A DNA stretch of 64,000 nucleotides, from NCBI GenBank assembly GCA_964409775.1, contig CAYPEI010000012.1:37179-101178 (forward strand), given 5' to 3'. This document shows, one piece after another, positions 18,500 through 25,964 of the stretch. Position 1 is the first letter of the stretch; each line of letters begins with the position of its first letter. The notes beneath the pieces are model-generated. The model had not been told where the DNA came from, ran no database searches, and saw only the letters and a list, made by a program, of their open reading frames with translations. Made by a program: the position numbers and the translations under genes. The DNA comes from JAHBXL01 sp964409775 (GTDB lineage Bacteria; Planctomycetota; Phycisphaerae; Phycisphaerales; UBA1924).

Positions 18500-18800
18500 G
18501 GGCGATGGTACGGGGACATGCCAGTGCGGCGATCAGTTGGGCCACGGCCAGCACCACAAACAGACCTGCAGGAACGTACCGCTGCCCGGCGAATGCTGGC
18601 CTCGCGTACTTGGCGATGTCATTCGCCAATGCTTGGTACTGATCCTCGCTGATCGCGCCAGTGCTCCGCAGCGAGGAGGTCGCATCCAGCATGACCATGT
18701 ACACCAGTTCATCGCCCCCCGCCATCAAGAAGGTCGTCCCAAATGCGAGTACGATCGAAATCGCGGCGAGCACGAAGAAACATCTACGTCGGGATCGCAT
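18462..18800 (-). CDS. Small two-helix membrane protein, unknown
   Basis: A 112-residue frame with an N-terminal Arg cluster, a membrane segment at residues 8-28, a polar central region and a second segment at about 75-93. No family is recognised. It is on the same strand as the methyltransferase and overlaps its 5' end by 38 nt. Its start is divergent from the Uma2 gene. The topology makes it plausible, but no ribosome-binding site is evident. Confidence 0.5.
   Translation of the reverse strand: MRSRRRCFFVLAAISIVLAFGTTFLMAGGDELVYMVMLDATSSLRSTGAISEDQYQALANDIAKYARPAFAGQRYVPAGLFVVLAVAQLIAALACPRTIAHGAGGNLAETAA
18505..18510 (-). promoter_or_regulatory. -10-like element of the DNA methyltransferase
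   Basis: TACCAT on the minus strand ends 5 nt before the ATG at 18499. The position matches the leaderless pattern seen at several other genes here, although it lies inside the upstream frame. Confidence 0.4.
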
Positions 18801-18866
18801 CGCGGCAGCCTGCTCGATCTCAACACCCAGATGTGCCGCTTTGTCGCACCTTCCTGAATCGTGTGA

Positions 18867-18872
18867 TACACT
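18867..18872 (+). promoter_or_regulatory. -10-like element of the Uma2 gene, leaderless spacing
   Basis: TACACT within GTGATACACTTCC ends 6 nt before the ATG at 18879. There is no Shine-Dalgarno in the remaining six bases, so a leaderless mRNA is likely. Confidence 0.5.
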
Positions 18873-18878
18873 TCCTCA

Positions 18879-19469
18879 ATGGTCATCGCCCGGCAAGATC
18901 CCGGTCGTTTCGCAAAGTTCGCCGGCCTCCGAATGGACGCCGACGAGTACCTGTCGCTGCAGGATGATGGCTTCCGCTACGAACTCATCGATGGAGTCGT
19001 CGTGATGTCGCCGAGCCCGACACCCGAGCACCAGGACCTTCGCGGCCTCATCGAAACCCAGCTCCGCGCATTCGCCGATGAACACGAGTCCGGGCTCGTG
19101 CTCTCCGAGATCGATTTGCGGATCTCGGCGACTGTGGTCTACAAGCCCGATCTGATCTTCATCAAGGGCCGATACGACGAAGCGCTGCAACTGGTGGACT
19201 TCCCGCCCGATATGGTTCTCGAAGTGCTTTCGCCCAGCTCGGCCGCCCTGGACCAGCGCACCAAACTCGCGGATTACGAGCGCTTCGGTATCGCGGAGTA
19301 CTGGATCGTTGATCCATACAGCGCATCGATGAAGTTCCTGCGTCTGCTCCGCGGCCGCTACATCGAAGTCCAGCCAACCGGCGAGCGCTATGTCGGCGAG
19401 GCAGTACCCGGCTTCACGCTTGACCTCACCCGGCTGCGCCGCGTGTTCAAGCGCTATCAGCGGGGCTAG
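18879..19469 (+). CDS. Uma2-family PD-(D/E)XK nuclease-fold protein
   Basis: A 196-residue DUF820/Uma2 protein. Conserved features are the N-terminal YELIDGVVVM strand, KPDLIFI with the metal-binding Asp, and LEVLSPSS followed by TKLADYERFGIAEYWIVDP with the active-site Glu and Lys. The family is expanded in cyanobacteria, Chloroflexi and planctomycetes; it has a restriction-endonuclease fold but its natural role is unproven. It is monocistronic and convergent with ugd, 21 nt away. Confidence 0.85.
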   Translation: MVIARQDPGRFAKFAGLRMDADEYLSLQDDGFRYELIDGVVVMSPSPTPEHQDLRGLIETQLRAFADEHESGLVLSEIDLRISATVVYKPDLIFIKGRYDEALQLVDFPPDMVLEVLSPSSAALDQRTKLADYERFGIAEYWIVDPYSASMKFLRLLRGRYIEVQPTGERYVGEAVPGFTLDLTRLRRVFKRYQRG

Positions 19470-19490
19470 GTTTTCACCTGACGCCTCCGC

Positions 19491-20837
19491 TCACTTCGCC
19501 TTTGCCGCCGCCCTGCCCACCGAGTAGTACGCAAAGCCCAGGCCCGCCATCGCCGAGGGTTTGTACAGGTTCCGCCCGTCGAAGATCACCGGGCTCTTCA
19601 TCGTCTTGCGCAGACGGTCGAAGTCCGGGCTCTTGAACTCGTCCCAATCCGTGCACACCACCAGCGCATCGGCGTCGCGCACCGCGTCGTACATGTCCTC
19701 GACGATCGCGGCGGCGTTGCCGAGTTCCTGCCGTGCGTTCTCGTTGGCGACCGGGTCGTAGCCGATGGCCTTGGCGCCGAAGCCCACCGCCTTGCGCATC
19801 AGCGTCAGGGCCGGGGCCTCGCGGATGTCATCGGTCCGCGGCTTGAACGCGATGCCCCAGAACGCGATCGTCTTGCCCTGCAGGCCGCCGGTGTTCTTGA
19901 AATGCGTCTGGAGTTTGTCGAAGAAGCGGTCGCGCTGCTTCTGGTTCACCGCGTGCACGCTCTTGCTGAGCGTCGCCTCGATGCCCGCCTTGTCCCCCAT
20001 CATGATGCACGCCAGCGTGTCCTTGGGGAAGCACGAGCCGCCGTAGCCGAGCCCCGGGTACAGGAACTGGTGGCCGATCCGCTTGTCCGAGCACATGCCC
20101 TCGCGCACGCGGTTGATGTCGGCCCCGTACGCCTCGCACAGGTTCGCCATCTCGTTGATGAAACTGATCTTGGTCGCCAGGAAGTTGTTGCTGGCGTACT
20201 TGACCATCTCGGCGCTGAGCACGTCCATCACGTAGATGGGATGCCCGTTGCGCACGAACGGGTCGTAAAGGTCGCGCATCGCCTCGCCCACCCACTCCTT
20301 CTCCACGCCCACGACCACGCGGTCGGGCTTGTTGAAGTCCTCGATCGCCGCGCCTTCCTTCAAGAACTCAGGGTTGTCCGCAACGTCGAACGGGATCGTC
20401 GGTCCGACGCGCTCGCGGATGCGGTCTCGCACCATGAAGGTTGTGCCGACCGGCACCGTGCTCTTGACGACGATGACCTTGGGCTTCTGGCCCGGGCCGA
20501 GTTTCTTCAGGACGTCCGCGATGTCATCCGCCGCGCCCTGGATGTACTTCAGGTCCGTGTGGCCGCGTTCATCGCTGGGCGTGCCCACGCAGATGAAGAT
20601 CATGTCCGCATCCTTGTGGGCCGCGAAGACATCCGTAGAGAACTTCAGCCGCCCCGCGGCGACGTTTCGCTCCATCAACTCGACCAGCCCCGGCTCATAG
20701 ATCGGGCAGCCGCCCCGCTTGAGGGTGTCGATCTTGCGGGCATCGGTGTCCAGGCAGGTCACGTCGTTGCCCGTGTTCGAAAGGCACACCCCGGTCACAA
20801 GGCCCACGTACCCGGTTCCAACCATCGAAAGCCGCAT
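19491..20837 (-). CDS. ugd: UDP-glucose 6-dehydrogenase
   Basis: A 448-residue enzyme oxidising UDP-glucose to UDP-glucuronate in two NAD-dependent steps. The Rossmann GTGYVGLVTG motif is at the N-terminus and the catalytic cysteine is Cys269 in GYGGSCFPKD. Length and domain order are standard. AAGGAG lies 7 nt before the ATG. It stands alone, convergent with the Uma2 gene, but its product would be the substrate of the predicted decarboxylase at 9414. Confidence 0.95.
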   Translation of the reverse strand: MRLSMVGTGYVGLVTGVCLSNTGNDVTCLDTDARKIDTLKRGGCPIYEPGLVELMERNVAAGRLKFSTDVFAAHKDADMIFICVGTPSDERGHTDLKYIQGAADDIADVLKKLGPGQKPKVIVVKSTVPVGTTFMVRDRIRERVGPTIPFDVADNPEFLKEGAAIEDFNKPDRVVVGVEKEWVGEAMRDLYDPFVRNGHPIYVMDVLSAEMVKYASNNFLATKISFINEMANLCEAYGADINRVREGMCSDKRIGHQFLYPGLGYGGSCFPKDTLACIMMGDKAGIEATLSKSVHAVNQKQRDRFFDKLQTHFKNTGGLQGKTIAFWGIAFKPRTDDIREAPALTLMRKAVGFGAKAIGYDPVANENARQELGNAAAIVEDMYDAVRDADALVVCTDWDEFKSPDFDRLRKTMKSPVIFDGRNLYKPSAMAGLGFAYYSVGRAAAKAK

Positions 20838-21036
20838 TCGGGGTCTCCTTCTCTCAGCCTGAACTCGCCCGGACCTGCCTCAAGGCCATTCCGGGGGGCA
20901 GTTTAGGCCCGCATGGTCCTGTAACCCGCGGCCTGATCGCCCTACGGCTCCGCCGTCTGCTCTGTTCATCGGCCCTTCGCTCGCAGCCCTTTTGACCAGC
21001 CACAAGCCGGACGAGCCGGGTGCACCCCCGCCTCTG

Positions 21037-21042
21037 TACACT
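21037..21042 (+). promoter_or_regulatory. -10-like element of the SAM methyltransferase gene
   Basis: TACACT ends 9 nt before the preferred ATG at 21052, with only C/G-rich sequence between and no Shine-Dalgarno. It supports 21052 over the TTG at 20992, which would lie upstream of the promoter. Confidence 0.45.
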
Positions 21043-21051
21043 CCCCGCCCC

Positions 21052-21960
21052 ATGTCACGAGCCCCCTCCAAGAAGCCCGTCCACAAGACCGCCACGCACC
21101 CGGCACCCGTTGCCACCCCCCCGCGGAAACTCCGCGGCCTGGCCGCCCAGGCCGACCGCTACGACCTCTATCAGCGTGCTGTGCAGTGCTTCGAGGCCGA
21201 GGTCGACTTTGTCACCGAGACGTTCCGCAAGGTTCGCGGGCGGCCGGCCCGCATCCTCCGCGAGGACTTCTGCGGCACCTTCGGCGTTTGCTGCGAATGG
21301 GCGAGGCGGCACAAGGGCAACGTCGCTGTCGGTCTCGACATCGACCCCGAACCCGTCGCGTGGGGACGGGAGCACAACCTTGTCACGCTCAGGCCCGCCG
21401 AGCGGGAACGCGTCCACATCCTGGGCGCGAATGTTCTGCAGCCCCCGCGTGTCCCCAGCCTCGCCCCCAAGGGCTTCGACGCGGTGCTGGCGATGAACTT
21501 CTCGTACTGGTGCTTCAAGGACCGCGCCACGCTGGTGGACTACTTCCGAAAGGTCCGCGCCAGCCTCGCGAGAGACGGCCTGTTCTTCATGGATGCCTGC
21601 GGCGGAGCGGATGCTGTTCGGATCTGCAAGGAGTTCCGCCCCATCGGGCGGAAAGGCACCCGCGCGTTCTACACCTACGTCTGGGACCATGCCGCGTTCG
21701 ACCCCATCACCGGGGACATGCTCTGCAAGATCCACTTCCGACTGCCGGACGGCTCGCGCATCGATGACGCCTTCACCTACGACTGGCGGCTCTGGTCGCT
21801 CCCGGAAATACGTGATGTGCTGGCCGACGCCGGCTTCTCGCGCTCGACCGTGTACTGGGAGGGCGATGACGGCAAGGGGGGCGGCGACGGCGTCTTCCGG
21901 CCGTCGGAGCATGGCGACTGCTGCGACTCGTTCATCTGCTACATCGTGGCGGAGAAGTAA
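21052..21960 (+). CDS. SAM-dependent methyltransferase, small-molecule type
   Basis: A 302-residue class I methyltransferase: a Pro/Lys-rich leader, then REDFCGTFGVCCEW in place of the usual glycine-rich motif I, VGLDIDPEPVAWG as the acidic loop, and FDAVLAMNFSYWCF as motif IV. The substrate is unknown. The ATG at 21052 is preferred over the TTG at 20992. The next 160 nt carry a short tandem-repeat element. Confidence 0.75.
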   Translation: MSRAPSKKPVHKTATHPAPVATPPRKLRGLAAQADRYDLYQRAVQCFEAEVDFVTETFRKVRGRPARILREDFCGTFGVCCEWARRHKGNVAVGLDIDPEPVAWGREHNLVTLRPAERERVHILGANVLQPPRVPSLAPKGFDAVLAMNFSYWCFKDRATLVDYFRKVRASLARDGLFFMDACGGADAVRICKEFRPIGRKGTRAFYTYVWDHAAFDPITGDMLCKIHFRLPDGSRIDDAFTYDWRLWSLPEIRDVLADAGFSRSTVYWEGDDGKGGGDGVFRPSEHGDCCDSFICYIVAEK

Positions 21961-21970
21961 GCGATCCATC

Positions 21971-22098
21971 GGGTGCCGGGGTCCGGGTCTCGGGTTCCGA
22001 TTTCGTGGCCCCCCGCTATTCGTTCCCCAATCCTCGCTCCGCATTCCCCACCGCCGTTCTTCCGAATCCAAACTCCGCAATCCAAAATCCAAAATCGC
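21971..22098. repeat. Degenerate heptamer tandem-repeat tract
   Basis: The gap between the methyltransferase and the polyprenyl synthase is made of short degenerate repeats. From 22064 to 22098 there are five consecutive heptamers of the type AAATCCA or CAATCCA. The preceding stretch to about 22014 keeps a similar 7-base period with CGCTCCG/CATTCCC-like units, and 21971-22000 has GGGTCCGGG-like units. It is much more AT-rich than its surroundings. Such short tandemly repeated repetitive sequences are known in cyanobacteria and some other phyla. Confidence 0.65.
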
Positions 22099-22119
22099 TT
22101 CCCCCACCTACCCTTGGCC

Positions 22120-23163
22120 ATGCCGGTCTCACTCTCGATCCCCCCCGACCTGCTCCCCGTGCAGGAAGTCCTCGGACGTGCCCTGCAGCGCGTCGAGACC
22201 GAGTTCGACCGCGCCCTCCGCTCCGACCTTCCGCCCCTCCAGCAACTGGTCCGCCACATCGAAACTTATCGCGGCAAGATGCTGCGTCCGGTGCTGGTCA
22301 TTCTCGCGGGGATGGCCGCCCATCGAGAGGTGGCGAGGGCGGCCGATGCGGGCTCGCTTGAGGAAATGATCCTCCCGTCCCATCTTTCCATCGCGGCGGT
22401 GTGCGAGATGATCCACATGGCCACGCTGGTGCACGACGACGTGCTCGACGACGCCGATGCCCGGCGCGGCGGAGCAACGGTCAACCGCCTCCGCGGCAAC
22501 GAGGCCGCCGTCATCCTCGGCGACTACCTCTTCTCCTCCGCCTACCGCCTCTGCTCGTCCCTGGATTCCCAGGCCGCGGCCCTGCTCATCGGCCAGACGG
22601 GCATGACCCTTTGCGCCGGCGAACTGCTCCAACTCCACCACCGCGACAACTTCTCGATCGACCAGCCGACCTACTTTGAGATCGTCCGGCGCAAGACCGC
22701 GAGTTTGATCGCGACCGCCTGCCGCCTCGGCGCGTGGCAATCCGGCGCATCGCCCGACCTCTGCACCCGCTTCGAGGACTTCGGACTCCGCCTCGGCGTC
22801 GCCTTCCAGATCCAGGACGACCTGCTCGATCTGACCGGAAACGAGACGGTCGTCGGCAAGCCGATCCACCGCGATGTCGAACTCGGCAAACTCACGCTCC
22901 CGGTCATTCACCACCTCACGACCGCTGCCGCGCCGGAGCGGGGCCGCACGCTCACCATGCTTTCGGAGCAGTCCGCGTTCGACGGCCACGCCGCGGCGGA
23001 CCTTGTCGCACGGCTGAACACCACCGGCTCGGTCGACTTCGCACGCGGCAAGGCAAGGGAACTGGTGGAGCAGGCCAAGCACGCCATCGACCCCCTGCCC
23101 GCCAGCGCACCCAAACGCATGCTGATGCTCATGGCCGACCAGGTCGTCTCCCGCGCGTTCTGA
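22120..23163 (+). CDS. Polyprenyl diphosphate synthase
   Basis: A 347-residue trans-isoprenyl diphosphate synthase that condenses IPP onto an allylic diphosphate. The first Asp-rich motif is DDVLDDADARRG and the second is QIQDDLLDLTG; GKMLRP and GKLTLP are also conserved. It probably makes the long side chain of menaquinone, in keeping with mqnE nearby, but a shorter prenyl product is possible. The ATG at 22120 is preferred because the longer frame to 21973 runs through the repeat tract. Confidence 0.9.
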   Translation: MPVSLSIPPDLLPVQEVLGRALQRVETEFDRALRSDLPPLQQLVRHIETYRGKMLRPVLVILAGMAAHREVARAADAGSLEEMILPSHLSIAAVCEMIHMATLVHDDVLDDADARRGGATVNRLRGNEAAVILGDYLFSSAYRLCSSLDSQAAALLIGQTGMTLCAGELLQLHHRDNFSIDQPTYFEIVRRKTASLIATACRLGAWQSGASPDLCTRFEDFGLRLGVAFQIQDDLLDLTGNETVVGKPIHRDVELGKLTLPVIHHLTTAAAPERGRTLTMLSEQSAFDGHAAADLVARLNTTGSVDFARGKARELVEQAKHAIDPLPASAPKRMLMLMADQVVSRAF

Positions 23164-23179
23164 GTTTCCCATCACCAAC

Positions 23180-23257
23180 TCACCGCAGAGACGCAGAGAT
23201 CGCGGCATTTCCCGCCAAGTCTTCTCCACTCCGCGTCCTTCGCGTCTCTTGCGGTGA
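23180..23257. repeat. Inverted-repeat intergenic element
   Basis: The 112-nt gap between the polyprenyl synthase and asd is mostly one dyad. The left arm TCACCGCAGAGACGC (23180-23194) is complementary to the right arm at 23242-23257, except for one inserted base. The left arm also contains two tandem copies of CGCAGAGA (23184-23199). Elements of the type ACCGCAGAGACGCAGAGA are scattered in many bacterial genomes as a small dispersed repeat; no coding function is seen. Confidence 0.7.
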
Positions 23258-23275
23258 ATCAGGATTCTGATCCCC

Positions 23276-24403
23276 ATGCCCACCCCACTCACCATCGCCA
23301 TCGCCGGAGCGACCGGCGCAGTCGGCCGCGAGATGCTCACGTGTCTTGAGCAGCGCAAGTTCCCCCACGCCTCGCTCCGTCTCTTCGCGTCGGAGCGTTC
23401 CGCCGGCACAACGCTCCCCTTCGCCGGGCGCGATATCCGAGTCGAAGCCCTCACCGGCGATGCGCTCAGGGGTGTCGACATCGCGCTCTTCTCCGCGGGC
23501 TCATCCATCACCCGCGACCTTGCCCCTGCCGCGGCCAAGCACAACTGCGTCATCATCGACAACTCGTCGGCCTTCCGCATGGACCCGTCCGTCCCGCTCG
23601 TCGTGCCGGAAGTGAACCCCGCCGCGCTCAGCGATCGCAGCAACAAGACGCTCAACGTGAAGTGGTCGGGCAGGCCCGTCCCCGCGATCGTGGCGAATCC
23701 CAACTGCTCCACCATCATCCTGCTGATGGCCCTTACCCCGCTGCGCAACGCCTTCGGCGTCGAGCGTGCGGTGATCTCCACCTACCAGGCCGCATCGGGC
23801 GCGGGCGCCAAGGGCATGGACGAACTCGAGGAGCAGACCCGCACCGACCTCGCCGGCAACCGCAGCACTCCAAGGGTTTTTCACGAGCCCTACGCCTTCA
23901 ACCTCTTCAGCCACAACACCGCGATCGACCCGCTCACCGGCCTGAATGTCGAAGAGACCAAGGTCATCCTCGAGACCCGCAAGATCTGGTCGGAAGAGTC
24001 CTTGCCCGCCGCGCAACGCGCCGCCATCACCGCAACCTGCATCCGCGTCCCCGTCCGCCGCGCCCACGCCGAGAGCGTCAACGTCACGCTCCGCACCGAG
24101 GCCACCGCGCGCCAGATCCGCGCTGCCCTCGCGGCGTTCCCCGGCGTGCAGATCGTCGATGACCACGCGAGCAACGCCTTTCCCACGCCCCTCAAGGCCA
24201 GCGGCAGGGACGAAGTCCTTGTCGGCCGCATCCGGCCAGATGCCTCGCGCCTCCCGCCCGACACGCTCGCGGCACTCTCGAAGAGCAAGGGCTCGGTCGA
24301 TGATGTCCCCTGCATCGCCTTCGACCTGTTCATCTGCGGCGATCAGTTGCTGAAGGGCGCAGCGCTCAATGCGGTGCAGGTAGCGGAACTGCTCATCAAG
24401 TGA
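23276..24403 (+). CDS. asd: Aspartate-semialdehyde dehydrogenase
   Basis: A 375-residue NADP-dependent enzyme reducing aspartyl phosphate to aspartate semialdehyde for lysine/diaminopimelate, methionine and threonine synthesis. GATGAVG binds NADP, Cys144 in NPNCST is the nucleophile and the TYQAASGAG and RVPVRRAH motifs bind substrate. Insertions near residues 125-132 and 335-350 are mild. Only a TCTGAT-like -10 lies just upstream. Confidence 0.93.
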   Translation: MPTPLTIAIAGATGAVGREMLTCLEQRKFPHASLRLFASERSAGTTLPFAGRDIRVEALTGDALRGVDIALFSAGSSITRDLAPAAAKHNCVIIDNSSAFRMDPSVPLVVPEVNPAALSDRSNKTLNVKWSGRPVPAIVANPNCSTIILLMALTPLRNAFGVERAVISTYQAASGAGAKGMDELEEQTRTDLAGNRSTPRVFHEPYAFNLFSHNTAIDPLTGLNVEETKVILETRKIWSEESLPAAQRAAITATCIRVPVRRAHAESVNVTLRTEATARQIRAALAAFPGVQIVDDHASNAFPTPLKASGRDEVLVGRIRPDASRLPPDTLAALSKSKGSVDDVPCIAFDLFICGDQLLKGAALNAVQVAELLIK

Positions 24404-24430
24404 CTGTCGTGCCCTTGCCCTCTCGCGCCT

Positions 24431-25825
24431 TCACGCCACCCTCCACCCCTTGCCCTCCCGCACCACGCGCCGGTACAGCGTGTCGCGCTCCACGGGCTCG
24501 AAGCCCGCATCGCGGATCGCCTTCTGCAGCGTCCACACGTTCACTTCCTGGTGCGTGGGGACATCCTTCGCCCCCTGCGGCACCTTGGTGATGTCGTACC
24601 ACACCACCGTGCCATCGAGGTCATCCGCGCCGCACTGCAGCATCAACTGCGCCATCGGCAGCGTCTGCATGATCCAGAACGCCTTGACGTGCGGAAAGTT
24701 GTCGAGCATCAGCCGCGAGATCGCCAACGTCCGCAGGTTCTCCAGCCCCGTCGGCCCGGGCAGGTGCTCGAGGTCGCTGCCATCGGGGAAGAACGGGAGC
24801 GGGATGATGGTCTGGAATCGCCCGGAAGGAAGGGACGGAGCGACGGAGCCACGAAGCGACGAAGTGCCGGAATCGGTTGGTTCGCTGTCCGTCCCCTTCG
24901 TTGCTTTGTCGCTTTGTCCCTTCGTGGCTTCCCGACGCAGCGCTTCATCCTGCGCATTACGCAGCATCTCCATGTGCACCAGCCGCTCGCGCCGCTGCTC
25001 GATGTGCCCGTAGAGAATCGTCGCGTTGGTGTTCAGGCCGAGCCCGTGCGCCTCGCGGTGGACATCCAGCCACACATCCGAGCGGATCTTCCCCTTGAAC
25101 GCCTCATCGTGCACGCGGTCGTCGAACACCTCCGCGCCCCCGCCCGGCAGCGACCCCAGCCCCGCCTTCTTGAGTTCGCTCAGCACCCAGCGGATGCCGT
25201 CGCGCCGCGCTGCACGCCCCTCCTCCGTCGCGTCGTTCGCGCCCTTGTACACCTTCGCAATCCGCGCCAGGTGCACCACCTCCACCGCCGTGAACGCCTT
25301 CACGTGCAGTTCGCTCCCCAGCCGCCGCGCCTCATCGCGGATCGTCGCAACCAGTTCCGGGTAATAACTCCACGGCAGGTACGGGTGCAGCCCGCCGACC
25401 GAGTGGATCTCCGTCGCGCCGCCCTCCACCGCCTTGCGCACCTCTTCCCGCACGTACGCCATGTCTCGCGTGTACGCCCCCGGCTCATCCTTCTTGCGGT
25501 AGAACTCGCAGAACTTGCACGACAGCGCGCAGACGTTCGAGTAGTTCAGGTGCCGGTTGATGTTGTAGTACGCCACGCCCCCCTCGCCCGGCGCGCCGTG
25601 CAGCCGATTGCGCACCATCGCCGCGAGTTCGCACACCGTCCAGATGTCCGGCGTTGTGTACAGCAGGTCGCCATCTTCAAGCGTCAGCCGCTCGCCGCGC
25701 TCCACCTTCTCGCGGATCACATCCAGCCGCCGGTCTCGCCCGCCGGCCACACCGCCAGCGCCCCGCGGCCTTGCCGGCCGGCTCGTCACCCCCGCCCCGG
25801 GTTCTGCTGTCGCGATCGTCGCCAT
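24431..25825 (-). CDS. mqnE: Aminofutalosine synthase (radical SAM), with repeat insertion
   Basis: A 464-residue radical SAM enzyme of the futalosine menaquinone pathway, adding a SAM-derived adenosyl radical to the product of MqnA. The [4Fe-4S] site is Cys99-x3-Cys103-x2-Cys106 (CALSCKFC). EVHSVGGLHP-type and PLPFFPDGS motifs fit MqnE rather than MqnC. Residues about 299-334, between QDE and RFQTIIP, are a low-complexity insert (TKGQSDKATKG...) encoded by a palindromic repeat element, described separately. The ATG at 25825 is chosen over the GTG at 25879 because GGAAGG lies 7 nt upstream of it. It is convergent with asd. Confidence 0.9.
   Translation of the reverse strand: MATIATAEPGAGVTSRPARPRGAGGVAGGRDRRLDVIREKVERGERLTLEDGDLLYTTPDIWTVCELAAMVRNRLHGAPGEGGVAYYNINRHLNYSNVCALSCKFCEFYRKKDEPGAYTRDMAYVREEVRKAVEGGATEIHSVGGLHPYLPWSYYPELVATIRDEARRLGSELHVKAFTAVEVVHLARIAKVYKGANDATEEGRAARRDGIRWVLSELKKAGLGSLPGGGAEVFDDRVHDEAFKGKIRSDVWLDVHREAHGLGLNTNATILYGHIEQRRERLVHMEMLRNAQDEALRREATKGQSDKATKGTDSEPTDSGTSSLRGSVAPSLPSGRFQTIIPLPFFPDGSDLEHLPGPTGLENLRTLAISRLMLDNFPHVKAFWIMQTLPMAQLMLQCGADDLDGTVVWYDITKVPQGAKDVPTHQEVNVWTLQKAIRDAGFEPVERDTLYRRVVREGKGWRVA
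24833..24927. repeat. Octamer-array inverted repeat inside mqnE
   Basis: Four tandem octamers (24833-24864, consensus SVACRRAG) are followed by a 31-nt spacer and four octamers of the same consensus in inverted orientation (24896-24927). Each arm is exactly 32 nt. The element lies in the mqnE frame and encodes the low-complexity segment, keeping the frame open. It falls in a surface-loop position, between the QDE and FQTIIP blocks that are adjacent in ordinary MqnE proteins. Confidence 0.8.
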
Positions 25826-25949
25826 CACGCATCCTTCCCGCGTCGAGCCCGGCGGCACGCCGCGCTCTGCTTTCAACACTTCTTGAAAACTGTGGAATCA
25901 TAGCCCGGGGCGAGCACCGCTTCCGAACTCACCCGCCGGCGCGTTCCTC

Positions 25950-25955
25950 TACCAT
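25950..25955 (+). promoter_or_regulatory. -10-like element of the sulfotransferase gene
   Basis: TACCAT ends 9 nt before the ATG at 25965; the gap is only C/T and no Shine-Dalgarno is present. Confidence 0.35.
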
Positions 25956-25964
25956 CCTCCCCCC

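Noticed and set aside
24833..24927. CRISPR array
   Set aside because: The repeat units are 8 nt and directly abutting, with one inverted spacer, not the 25-40 nt repeat and unique spacer pattern.
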